DNA of 46,107 bases, from positions 40,916 to 87,022 of the forward strand of contig NW_003139323.1 in the NCBI RefSeq assembly GCF_000003605.2, given 5' to 3'. Under the pieces are notes generated by a model. It made no database searches. It was not told where the DNA came from and worked only from the letters and a program-made list of their open reading frames with translations. Origin of the DNA: Saccoglossus kowalevskii. Lineage: Eukaryota; Hemichordata; Enteropneusta; Harrimaniidae. How positions within the stretch are numbered: the stretch's first letter is position 1; each line of letters begins with the position of its first letter. Made by a program: the position numbers and the translations under genes. Positions 8,588-22,439 of the stretch are shown here, piece after piece.

Positions 8588-9649
8588 TTCAAGATGGATA
8601 TAGTAAATGTCGGTAAATTCGCATTCATTTTATTCATTTATGTTCGCCAGCTGAATGTGAATCATCGTATACTCGAATGGCTCTAAGAAGCAAGAAGACA
8701 TTAGAATATTTCCCACCAGCACATTAGGAACACTCCTCTCTAATCGTCACGGTGCGGTTTGAGATCCGAATCTACGACTTTAGCGACACCTGCATCACCA
8801 GTGGCGACTCGACTTGTGTCCAATTATCGACGTTGTTCTCTTTCCCAAATAATATTAATAAAACAAATCAAGGGCGAATGTATTTGTGCGAAAACAATCC
8901 AACACGTTGGCTTTTGAAAAAGAGTTTTATCCACCGACACTCACAAGTGTTGTTGTTTGGCTGACAGTATAGCACACTCGGAAAACACGTTCTCACATGG
9001 TCGTCGATTTCATTCTCTCAGCCACAATTCTCAAGACATGTTATTACCTAATATAGCCCTTCCATCAACACACTTCGTTGATATTATCATAATATATATA
9101 TTATTTCAAAATCTCACAATCATTTATTTGTTAATAAAGTTAAAAAAAGTGTATTTTGACCGATATTTGGACCCATTCACGTTAATAACGTCGCCATGTT
9201 AGTTCCATTATCATAATCCGAATTTGTGAAATGTTAAAATATACAAATATGAATCGACACTTACCACTGACTACTGACACATTGTTGCTGTGAAGTTTGA
9301 AACGTTTTTAACAGAACTGATATTATAACAAAGTCGATTCAAAATGGCTGCGTACATCCAAATGCGTACCCGTTCTACACGAACGAAAGTGACAACCCCA
9401 CGTGACTATTGTCCCAGCCAGAATTGATGAACCATATAATCATACCCCCACATTTTCATATAAAAACATAATTTTTTTAATTTTGGCAAATATCACTAAT
9501 ATAACAGGATAATAACAATCATGACAGCGTCGTATTTAATACTTTTCCCCAAACGCGAATATTTCCTAGCAACAAGCGCATTCTCTGTTATATTATTTTC
9601 ACGCAGTTTCAACTTGTGATCTCACAGCTCTCAAGAAAAAACAAAACAA
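8588..9649. other. No gene seen
   Basis: No supported feature beyond short frames in all registers. Confidence 0.4.
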
Positions 9650-9677
9650 CCGCGGTGCGACGACCACCACCCTTTAA
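9650..9677 (-). mobile_element. Solitary terminus of a TTAA-type MITE
   Basis: Read on the minus strand it begins TTAAAGGGTGGTGGTCGTCGC, matching the terminus at 16763 almost base for base. No partner end is visible nearby, so the element is truncated or decayed. Confidence 0.5.
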
Positions 9678-11595
9678 AACATTCACAAGACACAAGTGCC
9701 AATTTTTGGAGGAAATCCAAGATGGCGGCCGAACTATGAGAATGAGCAAAATTTATTTTCTCAGTAAAGTCCGCGGCTTTGAAATACGGAGTTCCAATTG
9801 ACTGGTGCAAAACCGGGACTCGATTAGTAGTAGCATGAACGACAGTATCAAATCGCAGGTTACAGATTAAAAAACACAACAAAAACAACATATATAACCC
9901 ATATATATTATGGTCTCTGTCATGTCGATCGTCATGTTCATTACATTTCACGATCTACAAGCTATTTATCTATTAAATATTTCACCACAAATATTTTATA
10001 TTTGATTAATTTTCATGAGTTTATCTTTAATGTATTTTTTATTAATATACATCCTTTTGCTAAAACAGCAATGTCAATTTTTCAATAAGCAAAGCATTTT
10101 TCTTGTCCGCCGGACAACTGAAACTCGACACATACAAAAGCATAATTTGTGGTACCAAAAATGCACTTGTGTCATTACACAAATTAACACAGTATTATAA
10201 ACATACCAAGTTTAAATGCATTTATAATAATTGCGGAGGTTTACATAGAACATGCAGAATTGGAATAATTATGATAATTACCAAAATAATATGCACAATT
10301 TTTGTATCAAAATCGAATCATAATCATAAAGTATATATAAATTGGAAAATAAATATTTAGCGTGAATAGTAGAAAATTGATAGCTCAACGAAAATGATAA
10401 ACAAAATACAAATATTCAATGCTTTATTTGTGGTTTGTTGAATCGCGATTACCCACCCTGTTTACTACCGGCAGTTGCATTTGTCGGTTTTCTCTCCGCA
10501 TAATGACCGACCTTATTATTCCATTAAATCACCAGGATTATACATAGTATTATGCAATTTTATTTTACTTGAGGCGACGGGAAAGTGCGCCCCCTGCTTT
10601 ATCTTAACGGCATGTGATGGCGCAATACCGTTTGCTTTCTAATTTAATAGATTACGTGTAGAAGATCATGGCCGGGGTCCCGATAAAACAACTATATATA
10701 CATGTTTTCATTGAATTGTTTCATGTTGCGTCTCGATAAAAATATTAGCGTGTATTTTTTTTTATAAAATATAACCATTGTTCCGGAAAAATAACTAGAA
10801 GTATTCGTTCACGATGATGAAAACGAATGCGCATGCGCATCATGACTGAACGGTGGTGGGACGGATGCGTTATTGTTGTAGCCAAAATATTATTTTAATT
10901 TCAAACAATATTATCGAAACATGTTTAAAAATTTCACAAATTATCGTCATGATTATCTCCAGCATTATAACACTAACGTAGCTTTGGAAGTCTTCATTTG
11001 GAATTCCTGCCCTAGTGCATATTTAAGGTATAAATGCTTTTTATTTTGCAAACAGTCTTGGCTATAGACTGTTAAAATTTCACAGCATTGTGAATAGTGG
11101 AACATATTCGAAAGACAATTTTAATATATAGAAAACAGGTACAAATATAAAAAACAGGAACAAACATTCTCTCATGAACATATAGGAAGCAACTACAATA
11201 AAGACATTGTGTTTTTATGAAAAAAACAACAACTGATTTTGACCAAAAAACTCCGAAATATATTGAGAATAACTCTTAACGAAAGTATTACATATGCACA
11301 CCAATGATTTGTTTTTATAATTACCGATTACATAACGGTATCACACACAAACAAAATTTTGTTTGTCTTAAATTACTAGTATGAGTGAAAAAAAAAACAA
11401 TGAAATTACAAACTATGTAGTGTGTTTATGCATGATGGATGACTCTATGCATAAGAAATGTGATTTTACCGTTACTCAACAGTCTTCCCTCTAGAAATGA
11501 GTGTACATGTATATTTTTTCTTCTGTAGTTTCCTAGTATTCTGCCACAGTCCCTTCTATCTCCGGCCTGGAAACGCTTATCGAAATTTACGTTGA
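9678..11595. other. No gene seen; NRF1-like palindrome
   Basis: A 14-bp palindrome atgcgcatgcgcat (10827-10840) matches the NRF1 consensus (GCGCATGCGC), and ccaagatggcggcc at about 9717 resembles a YY1 site. No exon follows either, so promoter activity is not supported. ccacagtccctt at 11544-11555 resembles half of a CACAG mini-palindrome, without clear flanking repeats. Confidence 0.35.
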
Positions 11596-11724
11596 TTCAG
11601 TAAAAATAATATCCACCGAATATATCTTTTTTTCCCTATATTTTACAGTCAAGTCACTGACAATAAAATATATACAAAACATCCAAAAAGTCTTTTCAGT
11701 GAAAAATAATTCCAGCTAAAATAA
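11596..11724. repeat. Partial copy of the MITE at 2297-2499
   Basis: It shares ccgaatatatctttttttcc, tatacaaaacatcc, cttttcagtgaaaa and ttccagctaaaata with 2355-2485 in the same order. The TACTGTA ends are missing. Confidence 0.65.
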
Positions 11725-13879
11725 CGAAGGCCAGGAGGCTGGACCGACCGTGAAGCCATTCTGCACTCGTACCGAATCCCGCCCTCAACGTACTTTGAAC
11801 GCATCCACACTTACAGCGCCACCAATACATACACATTGCAATTAAATATTTACTATATAAAACCACAGCCGTCTTTACAGTTATAGAGGAACTGTAACAT
11901 TAGTCTTGTTTTCACTGCGAACTCGATCTTGATAGAGATAGATTGAAAATATCCTATAATTTATGGGGGCGTGAAATCTGAATTGTCTAGGTTGTTGTCT
12001 ATTCTCACATTTTCTAGGTAATATGGAGACGTATTCTGTAGTTATAAGGGGCCATTTTAGCTGTGCCATCAACCATGAAGTTAAAAAGAGCACCAAACAT
12101 CAACTCGCATAACGCGCTGCAATGTAGACCCGCCACCATTATTTACATTAAAGATAAACCGTCAAACGCTCCCAGCCGCTGGATGACACAAGAAATCAGC
12201 GTAATTCCACCCCAATATGGTAGTTAACTCGTACATGTTTGAGGTCAGCGTATCATCGTGGTTTATCCATTTTCAGCGCGTATTATGCCAAAGTTTAATT
12301 CAACTCTGCGGAACAACACATTTTTATTAACAATGGGATTGTGGATTCCTGTGAACTTTAATTGGCTTGGACACGATGCGTACGGGTTATTATTAGTTCA
12401 TCTTCGCGTAGTCTCCCAACACCTACTATATGTCGCATGAATTTACCTCATCGGCCATTATCGTTCATTGAAATCCATTATAGCTGAGATCTTTAGAAAT
12501 CCCTCATGATGAATGATTTTCTAAATTGCACATTAAGCGTTAGGTACGGAAAGCTATTTTTCCGAGGCGGGATATCGTTGGCCGCGATGAATGGAAAAGC
12601 CTCAGAATTTCTGATGAATTATAGTAATTCCGTTGGTGAGCAGATGATGGATGAATGGAGCGCATCGTTATTATCTCGGTGAATCGAGATTTACCGTGAG
12701 CTGTCCATGTCCTTTGCTGTTGTTCTCATTGTTTACGACCGATTTTTATGCAAGGCACGTGCACGAGCTAGAGTACGCCAGTTTTCTGTTTTGCAGGTTT
12801 TCTAACGATTTTTTAAAATTAATTTCCACCAAGTCCCATCTATCACAAAATAGGAAAATCAAAATCTATATTTTTTTTACATAATGAGAGGATGAAGTGT
12901 TCCTGCTGGAAAGAGCTAAATTGAAGTCAAATTAAAGGGAATCAGACAACACAGGCATATATTCGACGGAAAACTACAATGGATATGGAAGCCACCGGAA
13001 TTGCGCGAATCTACTTGATAAAAAAAATCGTCACATTGTCCTGGGATTAAGATTATGACCATGTAAGTTCAAATATTAACATATGACCTCTAAGTAATAA
13101 TGGCTCACCACTATGATGACGGCAATTTGATCAAATTAAGCTAATTTCCGGTCTTTCTGATTCACGCGTATATTACCTCCACGATTTGTGCGTCCGACTC
13201 TATGAGTTGTTGATAGGTATGTTACGCATGAGGAAATACGGCGCACGCGATCAACGGGACGGCGCCACGCGGGCACTCACTCGTCACATGAAGAGGTTTC
13301 CCCACTCCGTCCACAGTGTCTACTATTTCATTATATCAGCAAAACAATACAGTAATTGCGCTTCACTTAAAAGTGCCCGAATTAAAACAAATCATTCACT
13401 CAGCTTTTCGATAGATGAACCGAGTAAAAACAACATTTTCAGTGAAAAGAACTGCTGACACGATGCCACCTGGTAAACAGTACACTTCTATTGACACGCC
13501 GAGACAGCGTGACAGTTTATACTGAATACTGGCATGCGATAATGTGAGATGTCTTTCGGTTTGTATATGTTGTCATCCCGTAATGCAGTCTGTCAATCGA
13601 CAGAAATGCAGTGTCGACCAAGAGCAGTGTTAGACTATTTTTATCGTTGACAAACAATTTAAGTGTCGCCATGTGTTATTAGTTATTTTTAGATCTACTG
13701 ACGATTAAATTGTTTCTATTTAATGGTGATAATATTTGGCTGTCAAATTACCGTTTTTATTAGACATCACAAAGTATAAATTGAGAAAAATCTTATTCAG
13801 TAATACTTTTATCTCAATAACTTACTTGACAAATTTATATTATCTATAACGAAAATTGGAAAACCAGGATAATCATATT
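11725..13879. other. No gene seen; one small hairpin
   Basis: ttacagtt / aactgtaa around atagagg (about 11878-11900) resembles the centre of the 1375-1397 palindrome but has no flanking repeat. Otherwise only short frames. The stretch 12430-12720 has many ATTA/TAAT sites; no function can be claimed. Confidence 0.35.
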
Positions 13880-14036
13880 TTAAAGCGGGAGGGTCGTCAC
13901 CTGCGCACGCGCGAGAATTGAGTCCCAAGCGATGATGACAACACACGCTAAATACGCAAAGGCTCATGGGTAGACGTTTGTTTGTAAACATCGACACGCT
14001 ATGAAGCATGCGCAGGTGACGATTCCCCCGCTTTAA
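13880..14036. mobile_element. TTAA-flanked MITE, 157 bp (copy without hairpin)
   Basis: It starts TTAAAGCGGGAGGGTCGTCACC and its right end, complemented, starts TTAAAGCGGGGGAATCGTCACC; both continue into tgcgca. It is a close relative of 43013-43206 but lacks the mini-palindrome found there. TTAA at both ends would fit piggyBac-type insertion. Confidence 0.75.
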
Positions 14037-14262
14037 AACATTCCTTGTGACTAATCAGTAGGCGATAATTGTCTGGTGACGTTCACGTGATACAAATTAT
14101 TAGCGTAATTTGCATATTGATGAAGCCGATTTGCATAATGCTTAGTGTAGCTCTCATCTAGACGTGTCTCACTCACAAGTTTGATCGTATCTATGTTAAC
14201 TACCTACATGTCCAAGTGCCTACATTTGAATATAGTGTTGTTATAGGGAAGGAATGGGTTAA

Positions 14263-14905
14263 GTCCATATTGAATTTAGCAAAGGATTGTGGGATAGAAA
14301 AATGAACTATAGAAGGCGTTGGTGGAACTCGTATTTTTCCATATAGTCCTGTGCTAACATCAACCGTAAAGCTCTCCTCTTTTCAAGCAACATGCTAGTT
14401 TTTTTTTTTTAAATTGTATGGTTATATTGTTGGACTTTCCAGTAATTTCACTGGGAAGCTTGTTTTGAAGGTTTTTTCTTAGCGTTTTTCTTAGATTTGT
14501 TACTGTTTTTGGCTGCAAGCTGTCTAAATCTAGGACAAGTTTATCCGATTTCTACTCATTCATTCATTCTAATTAATTTTGTTATTATATTCCATATCAT
14601 AAAGCATGCATACACTTAACTATCTCTATATCTCTATGGTTCCTACAGTTAGACAGCTTGCAGCCAAAAACAGTAATATCTGAATTTTTTTTTTTACAAA
14701 ACAATCTTCCCAATGAAATTAATGGAAAGTCGAACAATATAAACATACAATTAAAAAACTAATGCGTTGCTTGAAAAAAAGGAGTGGTTTACAGTTGATG
14801 TTAGCACAAAACTGTATGGAAAAGATATGAGTCCCCCCATCAAACGCCCTCTATAATTCAATTCTCTATCCCACAATCCTTTGCAAAATCCAATATGGAG
14901 TGGAC
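14263..14905. repeat. Long inverted repeat, arms about 260 bp, spacer about 120 bp
   Basis: The left arm (14263-14527) reads gtccatattgaatttagcaaaggattgtgggatag ... ttactgtttttggctgcaag. The right arm (14649-14905) is its imperfect complement (cttgcagccaaaaacagtaa ... ctatcccacaatcctttgc ... ggac). The arms have diverged by substitutions and small indels. The spacer has no coding sequence. It is best read as a foldback or long-TIR MITE; a transcript would fold into a long hairpin. Confidence 0.8.
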
Positions 14906-15900
14906 ACAAAAATAAATAAATGTATACCATCGACAAATAAACAAACATATCTTTGACGGTGGAAAAAGTAAAACAGGTTTGGGTAGTACAACAGGTCACA
15001 CTCTGCTTTGACCTAGTTGTGCTGAGCGCTAACTTTGACGAGCTATATCGACGCGACTACAGCTTCCTGGGTGCATGCCTACCTTACTGATTACACATTC
15101 CCATGAACACGGTCAGTATGAACGTGGTGAACTAAAACTGTCACGTAACACGCATTGATTGATGACATAGTACACAAACGGGAGTAATTTGAGCACGAGA
15201 GACAAAACAATTAATTATGTTTGCTTACAGCATATGTAATAGGGTAACTACAAACAATTTACTACTAAGAATAACGCAAATTTTTAGTTTTCAGTTGATA
15301 TATATATTCTTAACATGTCGTGTGATTTATTGATAATTTTAATCACATACTGGATATTACGACCATTAGTTTTATTAGATTAGTAGTTATCACCAACTCC
15401 TATTCTAGTCAATGACTTGATATTATTCTGAATTATCACATCTCACTGTTAATACGCATGCTGTGATTGGTTGAGACTCAGTCACATGACATTGAATAAA
15501 AATGAATATTACATGGTATATTGCCCGCCAAGTGGGTATTACATGGGTATATCACATGGATGACGTCACTGAAACTACTGCGCAACGATACTGTGCATAA
15601 CAATTTGTCGTCCGCTGCACTGCTGCTGTCTCGACCGCTGTTGCTTTCGATATTGCTTTAAAGGTTTTGAAGAATCTTTAGCCATCCGAAATAGACAGCG
15701 AACGGGCCAGAATGGATATTAAGTAATATACTCAGTTTTGATGTTTACGATGATCTTTGGCTCTGGCATTATCAATATTATGGTTATGACAACCATCCCT
15801 TTGGAAGGCAACAAATTGTGATATTACCCTAACAAACATGTGTTATTATTTAACTAATATTGTCATGTTTGCATTTGCTAGTCGCTGAATTTACGATACC
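14906..15900. other. No gene seen; one CRE palindrome
   Basis: A perfect tgacgtca lies at 15561-15568. No exon is recognisable. Confidence 0.35.
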
Positions 15901-15972
15901 CGGATGTAGTGCAGGTGTTAGCGTCTCGCATACGGCTTTTGGATCAATTCTCACAGCTGGCTGTTCACTCAG
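15901..15972 (+). repeat. tRNA-like sequence, possible SINE head relic
   Basis: gtagtgcaggtgttagcg resembles a tRNA A box with D arm, and ctgttcactca about 55 bp downstream resembles a B box. The stretch between (ctcgcatacggcttttggatc) is typical of tRNA-derived SINE heads. The fold is imperfect and no CCA or acceptor stem is evident, so it is not a functional tRNA. The minus-strand open frame 16248-15850 over it has no known domain. Confidence 0.35.
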
Positions 15973-16563
15973 AAATATCAAATAAAGTGCATCCTGTCCA
16001 GACCACTTGCTATTTGGCTTGGAACAATGAACGGTGACCTGTGAGATAGGGACAATACAAACTATCAGTCCCGTGCGTTCGTTTCTGTTCTCATGCATAT
16101 TAATTGATGTAGACATCGTTATCGCAAAGAGCAGGTGATTGCCGCGGGACGGTGGTGCCTTTTTTATATCAGTCCCAGTAAGAGATAGTCTTTTTATATA
16201 TGTAATTGAGATTTGTCTGTTGATCTGAACCACACATGTATAATACATGACCCGTAATTAGTCGATGGTTTATTTCGTCCTGTTTTGAGGAAAGCAGTTT
16301 TCCATGACTTTATGTGATATTAATATCTAGCTTCCGTCGCATGTCCTGACTAATCTTAATTGAACATATTGACTGTAGTTTTCATAAATTGCATCGACTT
16401 CAATGACCCGTTTTTACGTCAAAATGCAACAATCTACAGAAATTACCTCAAAGTGTTGAAAATCGATATGCTATTTTTTCTTTGTCATCAGCTGTTTGAG
16501 ATTTCATCATCTTAAACAACCATTTCTATATAGAGTGTGCCCTCTAGTGATGGAACGCTTCTG

Positions 16564-16584
16564 TGACGTCAAAATGTGACGTCA
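16564..16584. promoter_or_regulatory. Two perfect CRE palindromes in tandem
   Basis: tgacgtca occurs at 16564-16571 and 16577-16584, both followed by aaaa. This octamer is the canonical CREB/ATF site. Single copies also lie at 15561 and 24113. No transcript start is visible nearby, so the role is inferred only from the motif. Confidence 0.35.
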
Positions 16585-16762
16585 AAAGTATTCACATTTC
16601 GCTACTTTTGTTTGTACTGACACGTGGAAACCTCTAAATTAAATTCCCGTTAACATGTAAAATATACAACAGAAAGCATTGCGTTAACTAGCAAATTCGT
16701 GATTTTGAAACAAATATGAGTGCTCAAAATATCACAGTAGTGTAATTAAACTCCGTTGAAAA

Positions 16763-16790
16763 TTAAAGGGTGGTGGTCGTCGCGCAGAAT
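16763..16790 (+). mobile_element. Solitary left terminus of a TTAA-type MITE
   Basis: ttaaagggtggtggtcgtcg matches the terminus at 9650-9677 and resembles those at 24905 and 13880. No right end is found within the next few hundred bases. Confidence 0.5.
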
Positions 16791-17439
16791 GGACGAACCA
16801 TTCGTTTGACATCTTGATATCACAGTTTTTTTTTAAAGAAATTGAGCACATAGCAAGTGTTATCGACCAATCATTCGATCGTTAAATAAGCCAGACGTTG
16901 TCAATTAACTTCAGATTACGCAAAGCGGTTTCACTGTAAAAAGGTTATGTTTTGGTTAAATCGATATAATTATCGACGTGATTGTGCAATAATAGTAGCC
17001 GTGCACACACTACTTCATACATATGGAATGGTTTTAAGCAAATAACGATGAACTACAAATGTCCGTTGACATGAAATCGATGTACTCTAACATTTCTTGG
17101 AACGGCTGCTGCATATAGTGATTTGCATTGCACGTATTTACAACTCGTTGAACAGTGTAGTTAGAAAATTGCATTTCTAAGCATTACCGGTAAGTAATGT
17201 TATTAATTAATTAATCGTGAAAGCGTTCGATTTAGACAAATAAATATAATATAATAAAGACTAGAATAGCGATAGAGGCATTTTTTGCTGCTGTCGCGTA
17301 GAAACCACTCAGCAAAGAGTTTGTTCAGGAGATGAACTTCTCTAATCACTGGTCACTGATTTTCGCAGCGATGTAAATTCAGACGTGGTTGAAATTGTCG
17401 ATATCGTCTGTGCATGTTGTCCGCATTTTAACTGTTCTA

Positions 17440-17496
17440 CCTCAGACAACCAATCCAATCCAATTCAATCCAATCCAATAGGTTGGTTGTCTGAGG
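17440..17496. repeat. Perfect 14-bp inverted repeat enclosing CCAAT pentamers
   Basis: cctcagacaaccaa (17440-17453) and its exact complement ttggttgtctgagg (17483-17496) enclose several tccaa/ccaat units. It could form a 14-bp stem with a 29-base loop. Origin and function are unknown. Confidence 0.75.
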
Positions 17497-20400
17497 TTCC
17501 ACGCGCCGGGCAAAGTTTTCTGGCTGAGTCAGTTGTATTGCTATGCAGACCTAGTACTAATGGCCTCAAATTACCTCTTTTTACGTGTTGATGCGAAGTG
17601 CATAGCTGGCGCTGAGAAATGGGAACATGCCTATCATAATCGCTAATTACGCCACCAATCAATTCATCTATTTTATCTCTCAATTTTAGACTAAATATTC
17701 CCAACTAACGACGGACTGTGATACTCAAGTAGACATCATGTTTTTTTTCTCGCTCGATTCGTGTTGCTCACAGGAAGGAAATATAACCCTTCGTAGATAC
17801 AGCTGTGAGTCGACTTCACAACGAAATCGAGGCACAGGAAATCAAAGGGTATTCAATTATTAACCGATTGGCTACAAGGAAGTTTTCAGGCGTAAGTCAT
17901 TAACTTTGTGAGTGCACTGCACTGTTACCGATGTGTACAATATTAAAAGCCCCACTAAACAACGTGTGAGTAGAGTTTACAGCTAGAAACATGAACGAAC
18001 AATGACCCGCGAGAGTACACTCCGTGTGGACGTGAGTACAGCCAGTAACCAAGCAATGTGTTTTTTAATTGCATTTAAGGTACTCATGCGTATTCTATTA
18101 GGTACATACGGTTCGCAAACTCACACTTTCTACACGGTACAAAATAATTTGTCATATTCCTCAAAAAATAACTAGTCATTTTAAATTCAAACGATAGGTA
18201 AACATATGTTTCTTGGGTATTGCTCACAGTTTCTAATCGGAAATAGTCTATACACCTGACAATTCGTTAAACAACCTAATTTACATAGTTATTATATCAG
18301 TGAGTTGTGAATGTCGATTTCAATTGATTAATTATACTATTGCAACACAAAGCTGAAGGTGTCTTCTGTAAATAGGATATATGGGGATAACTAAGATAAA
18401 CGATGGAACTGTATTTACAGAAAAGAGTTATATGTATAAAACACATTGGATCTTTAAAACATTACTTGTCTAAGGGAATGTTGACGTATTGAGTCGAGGT
18501 GGGTGATAACACACATTCTAAGTAAAATGTTAGCGGCGCGGGTAGGTGACATTTATCGTATGTGTATGTTGTTCTTGACCATTTCCCTCATTGCTTTTTT
18601 TATTTATTAGCTACAAGTTTTAAAACTTGATACAATATACGCCCTTTACATATACCGAGTAATAGCAACACTAATTATTTTTTCAAACACGTAGTTTACT
18701 AAATTGTGTCAACATTGTTGCTATGAACATGCAAATGAGGTTAATCAATTTAATTCCAATCATTTTCTGTTTCGAAATAAATTTTGTGATACATTTTGTG
18801 GTATTGTGTTTTATTGGTTAGGAATATTCATAAATGTCAACGATCAAATAGTTTCCATCTAGAGAAATACGAGTTTCGGTGAAATTTGTTCATTTATTAT
18901 AATTTACTTATGACCCTTGTATTAATTTATTCATATTTCACTTGGTCATTTAATTCCCGTCCTCGTGAGGATCATCCAATTCATGACACGGGCCAGGCTG
19001 CAGTTAGGCGTTAGGCTTTGGGCCTTTTACGTCAAATATGTGTGACTCTGCTTTAATTGCATTACAAATAATTAATATGAATGCACTTGGGCACCTATAA
19101 CATAGAAAGGGATATTCAACCACATTGTACATGAACTAGAAATAAAGTGCCCTAAAATAATCTTCACAGCAGCACACCATTTTCTGTCACAGCTTGAATA
19201 AAGTATGGACCTACGGTCAGTTTAAATAAAACGTTCTTACCAGAGCATTCCAACATATAGATTTTTAGCATAACCTCGGAACACCGTATAATTGTGACAA
19301 CATGAAATACACGTGATAGTCGATTTCAGTGATCAGTTTTAATATAATCAACCTCAACTATTGGCGCTTGGATTCTGTAGCTTTAACCGGATATTAACAT
19401 ACCTGCACCAGTATCCTTTACTCGGACTTGATAATTAATCGTGAACAATGTGTTCAAATAAATAAGCTAAGAAATGCTATATCTTTGGGCCCAACCTTGC
19501 CATAGTTTTCTACTTCAAAACATTTGTCGACTTTCTTTGTTAAACAACTTATTGGAAACGTACGCTCGGATATTATCTTCCGTGCGATATGCTAATTTTC
19601 TTCATAATTTCTAGCCTGCCTTTTATACTTTACTATTAATTAAAACTGTATTAATTAATTAATTAATTAATTAACACGACTAGATCCACTTTACCTGCAT
19701 ATAGGCAATTATTATTTTCTATATGTATTTTAATATATAGGGTTATTGTATTTATTATTACAGACGTATATTTAAGTTAGGACATGATATATATGCATTA
19801 AAAGGGGATGGAAAATCTATAATTGCCACATCTTGTATATACTCAGACATTGATTAGGATTTTATTTAGAACCACTCCGAAATTATCAGTCTAATATAAT
19901 ATATCAACCCTAAAGATAAATTGCGATATGATCTAAGAATGCATATCATGCTTCGATTGCGTCGTAATTGGCCCCATACGCAATAACAGATTACCCACGC
20001 ACGATAAACATTGAATAACGTAGAGTCTGTCGCGTGTTCTCAACGTAATTGGTTTCAGTAACGTGTTTTCAGTATTTACTGCAAAACCTATAAATAAATT
20101 CAATCGTTACGCTCAGCGCGGCGTTTTGGGAACATTGTTTTCAACGGAACTATAATATCATCTGAAACGTACAAGATATTCAGATGATGGTATTGCACGC
20201 CGTTTTATCAGAGAGATATTGGGAATTTAAGTAGATAGCACACTAGAGACACGAATGAAGTATATCTTTATCTACACATTGCAGGCAAGTTATCAATCTG
20301 GGATTCTAAGATTGTCTTGTACATTATATGCACTGCATATACATTAACAGTTATCATATTTAGGATTGAATAACAACTAAAATATTTATTTCATTTAGGA

Positions 20401-21079
20401 CGTTTAAATTTCCATAATGATGTTGGAGGCAACGTCCTTACAATAATTATTACAGAATTGAATGCCTCCAAAATTACATTTCGTAATGGATTACCATCAA
20501 TATAATGTCCACGCTATACGTATATATATATATATCTTATGGGGGAGGGATTCCAGCATGCTTACATTTAATTATTTGATGTGGCCGTATTTCTAAACTA
20601 CTTTACTCAATCGAACTTCTTCGTGCTATACATTGAATATTCTCTTATTCTCACTGTGGTTACAGTGGATGTCAATTTCATTGCTTCAAATGTCTAATAG
20701 ATCGAATAAGTTGCAGTACATGGTTAAATTACCTAAACCAACGTTTTCATGAGATCAACAGTCGTCACATAGTGTGCGGCAGCATGGTTCCCTTGCGATG
20801 TATACAACTCGTGTATAATAAATACATCGCTTAATTATCCCCCTCTTTGCATAACGACTTGAAGCGCATCATATCCTGGATTCGAATATTTTGATACCTC
20901 TCATGCCGATTATTTGAGGATTCTGTAAAGTGTATATTGTTATATTCAAATTCAAATTAGTTCCAGTTGCAGCATTTTAGTTAACTGTTGAACACTTTTT
21001 TATACTACTGAATCTAGGTGAACGGGTAAATGTAAGTTACTTTGCGACAAACATGTTTAAATATAAACGTACTTAGATG
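17497..21079. other. No gene seen; simple repeats
   Basis: About 3.6 kb of A+T-rich sequence with no open frame of note. A (TTAA)6 run lies at 19651-19674 and a TA run at 20521-20535. Confidence 0.4.
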
Positions 21080-21472
21080 ATACCTCAATATATGCGCGAA
21101 GACAGTTCAACGGGAAGTATCAACCAACGCGCAGCGGAGGTCGATGCGACGGTGTACTGTCTGAGTGCATACTTTAGGGTATCCTCGTAATAATCTTATT
21201 ATTATACCTTTTTCCCTTCCAAGAATACATCATGAAAATGCCGAAATCGAAAATGTTTAGAACAGAATCAGCGAAATTCTTTGTTTGGAGTCCAGTCAGA
21301 TTCTGGTTGCAGCCATATTTGTTTTTATTATTAGAGGACGCTTACTCGCGTAATCATTCCATATTTGGAATTCGCATATCCTAATATGGTAGGATGAAAA
21401 TAGCCCGTAAAATACCGCAAAATTACGGCACGCTGTAACTTATGGCCTTACGGTGACAGATGTATAATAATG
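21080..21472 (+). repeat. ~390-bp dispersed repeat, copy 1
   Basis: It aligns along its full length with 31191-31573 (atacctcaa ... cgaggtcgatgcgacgg ... gtttttattattag ... accgcaaaattacggcac ... ggtgacagatgt). The copies share the same start and end, so it is a discrete repeat. In-frame stops differ between copies, so coding is not supported. Confidence 0.8.
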
Positions 21473-22439
21473 TATTTTAATCCCAATATTACTTTTTTAT
21501 GACCACCTAAATACAGTGCTAATTGGTTAATGTGCTATTTTTGTAAATAAGGTACTCAACCTTCTACTGTTTTAGAATACGCTTGAATACCTCTAGCCTT
21601 TCTGCAATTACGATCAAACAACGGAATAATCGCAAATCAAAATTGGATATCGTTATCAGGCTCACAAATCGGTAATTTATTTTACTTTATGTACAGTAAT
21701 CATGATTTACTATCAGCATGCGCAAACTTTAACTGTTATACCACTTACCACGATGACAGGTGAACACTCACTATATACGCAAAAGGCGAATGTTTGTTAT
21801 TATAATACCGGAATCATGGACAGACGACACAAAAGTAACAAAGATTTATTACACACATTTTGCAAAATTTTAAACAGCAAAAACAAGCTTTCTGGACCTT
21901 GCTGGATATGAATGAATACATATTTGACAAAAAATAAATATTAAATTATTTTAACGTCGATTGCCGTTTCTTCGAATAATTTGAATGTAAGTACCAAATG
22001 ACACATTGTTGCAGTATATATATATTCCATTTTCTATTGTATGCACCCCCATATAATACATGTAGGAGATACCATACGACAATATCTCTTCCGTAGTTGT
22101 GGGGCACACGATTTTTGCTTTTACGGATTTCACTAGCTTGGTAAATTGGCGTATACACTTCGAAATACACTTTTATACAGTAACAGGTTTGGTAACATAG
22201 CGTTCACGAGACATTTTATCCCCCTTGGACTAAACATTGGCAGCACTGTAATGTGGGAAGGATCGACAAAAACTGTTTTGATCGGACAGTTTCTACTGTA
22301 ATGTGCAACATGTCATCACTGATTTCGATTTTCATGACCTGAACCGAAATGTCTTATACGTTGGAAACCGCTGCCTTTATTTAAAATCATTATAGCGAAA
22401 AACGGTTTCACGCTACGTTGACCTACAAAAGTACCGAAT
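21473..22439. other. No gene seen
   Basis: Short frames only; no match to the LINE fragment that follows can be made with confidence. Confidence 0.35.

Noticed and set aside
8343-8603. Open frames over the hairpin cluster and the hAT-like MITE
   Set aside because: They are composed entirely of two unrelated mobile-element families.
10827-10840. NRF1 palindrome as a promoter
   Set aside because: A single motif without a downstream exon or other core-promoter context is not enough.
11544-11900. CACAG-like fragments at 11544 and 11878 as insertions
   Set aside because: They resemble the family in sequence but lack convincing direct repeats.
15850-16248. 132-codon minus-strand frame
   Set aside because: No recognisable domain; it overlaps the tRNA-like relic and is consistent with a chance open frame.
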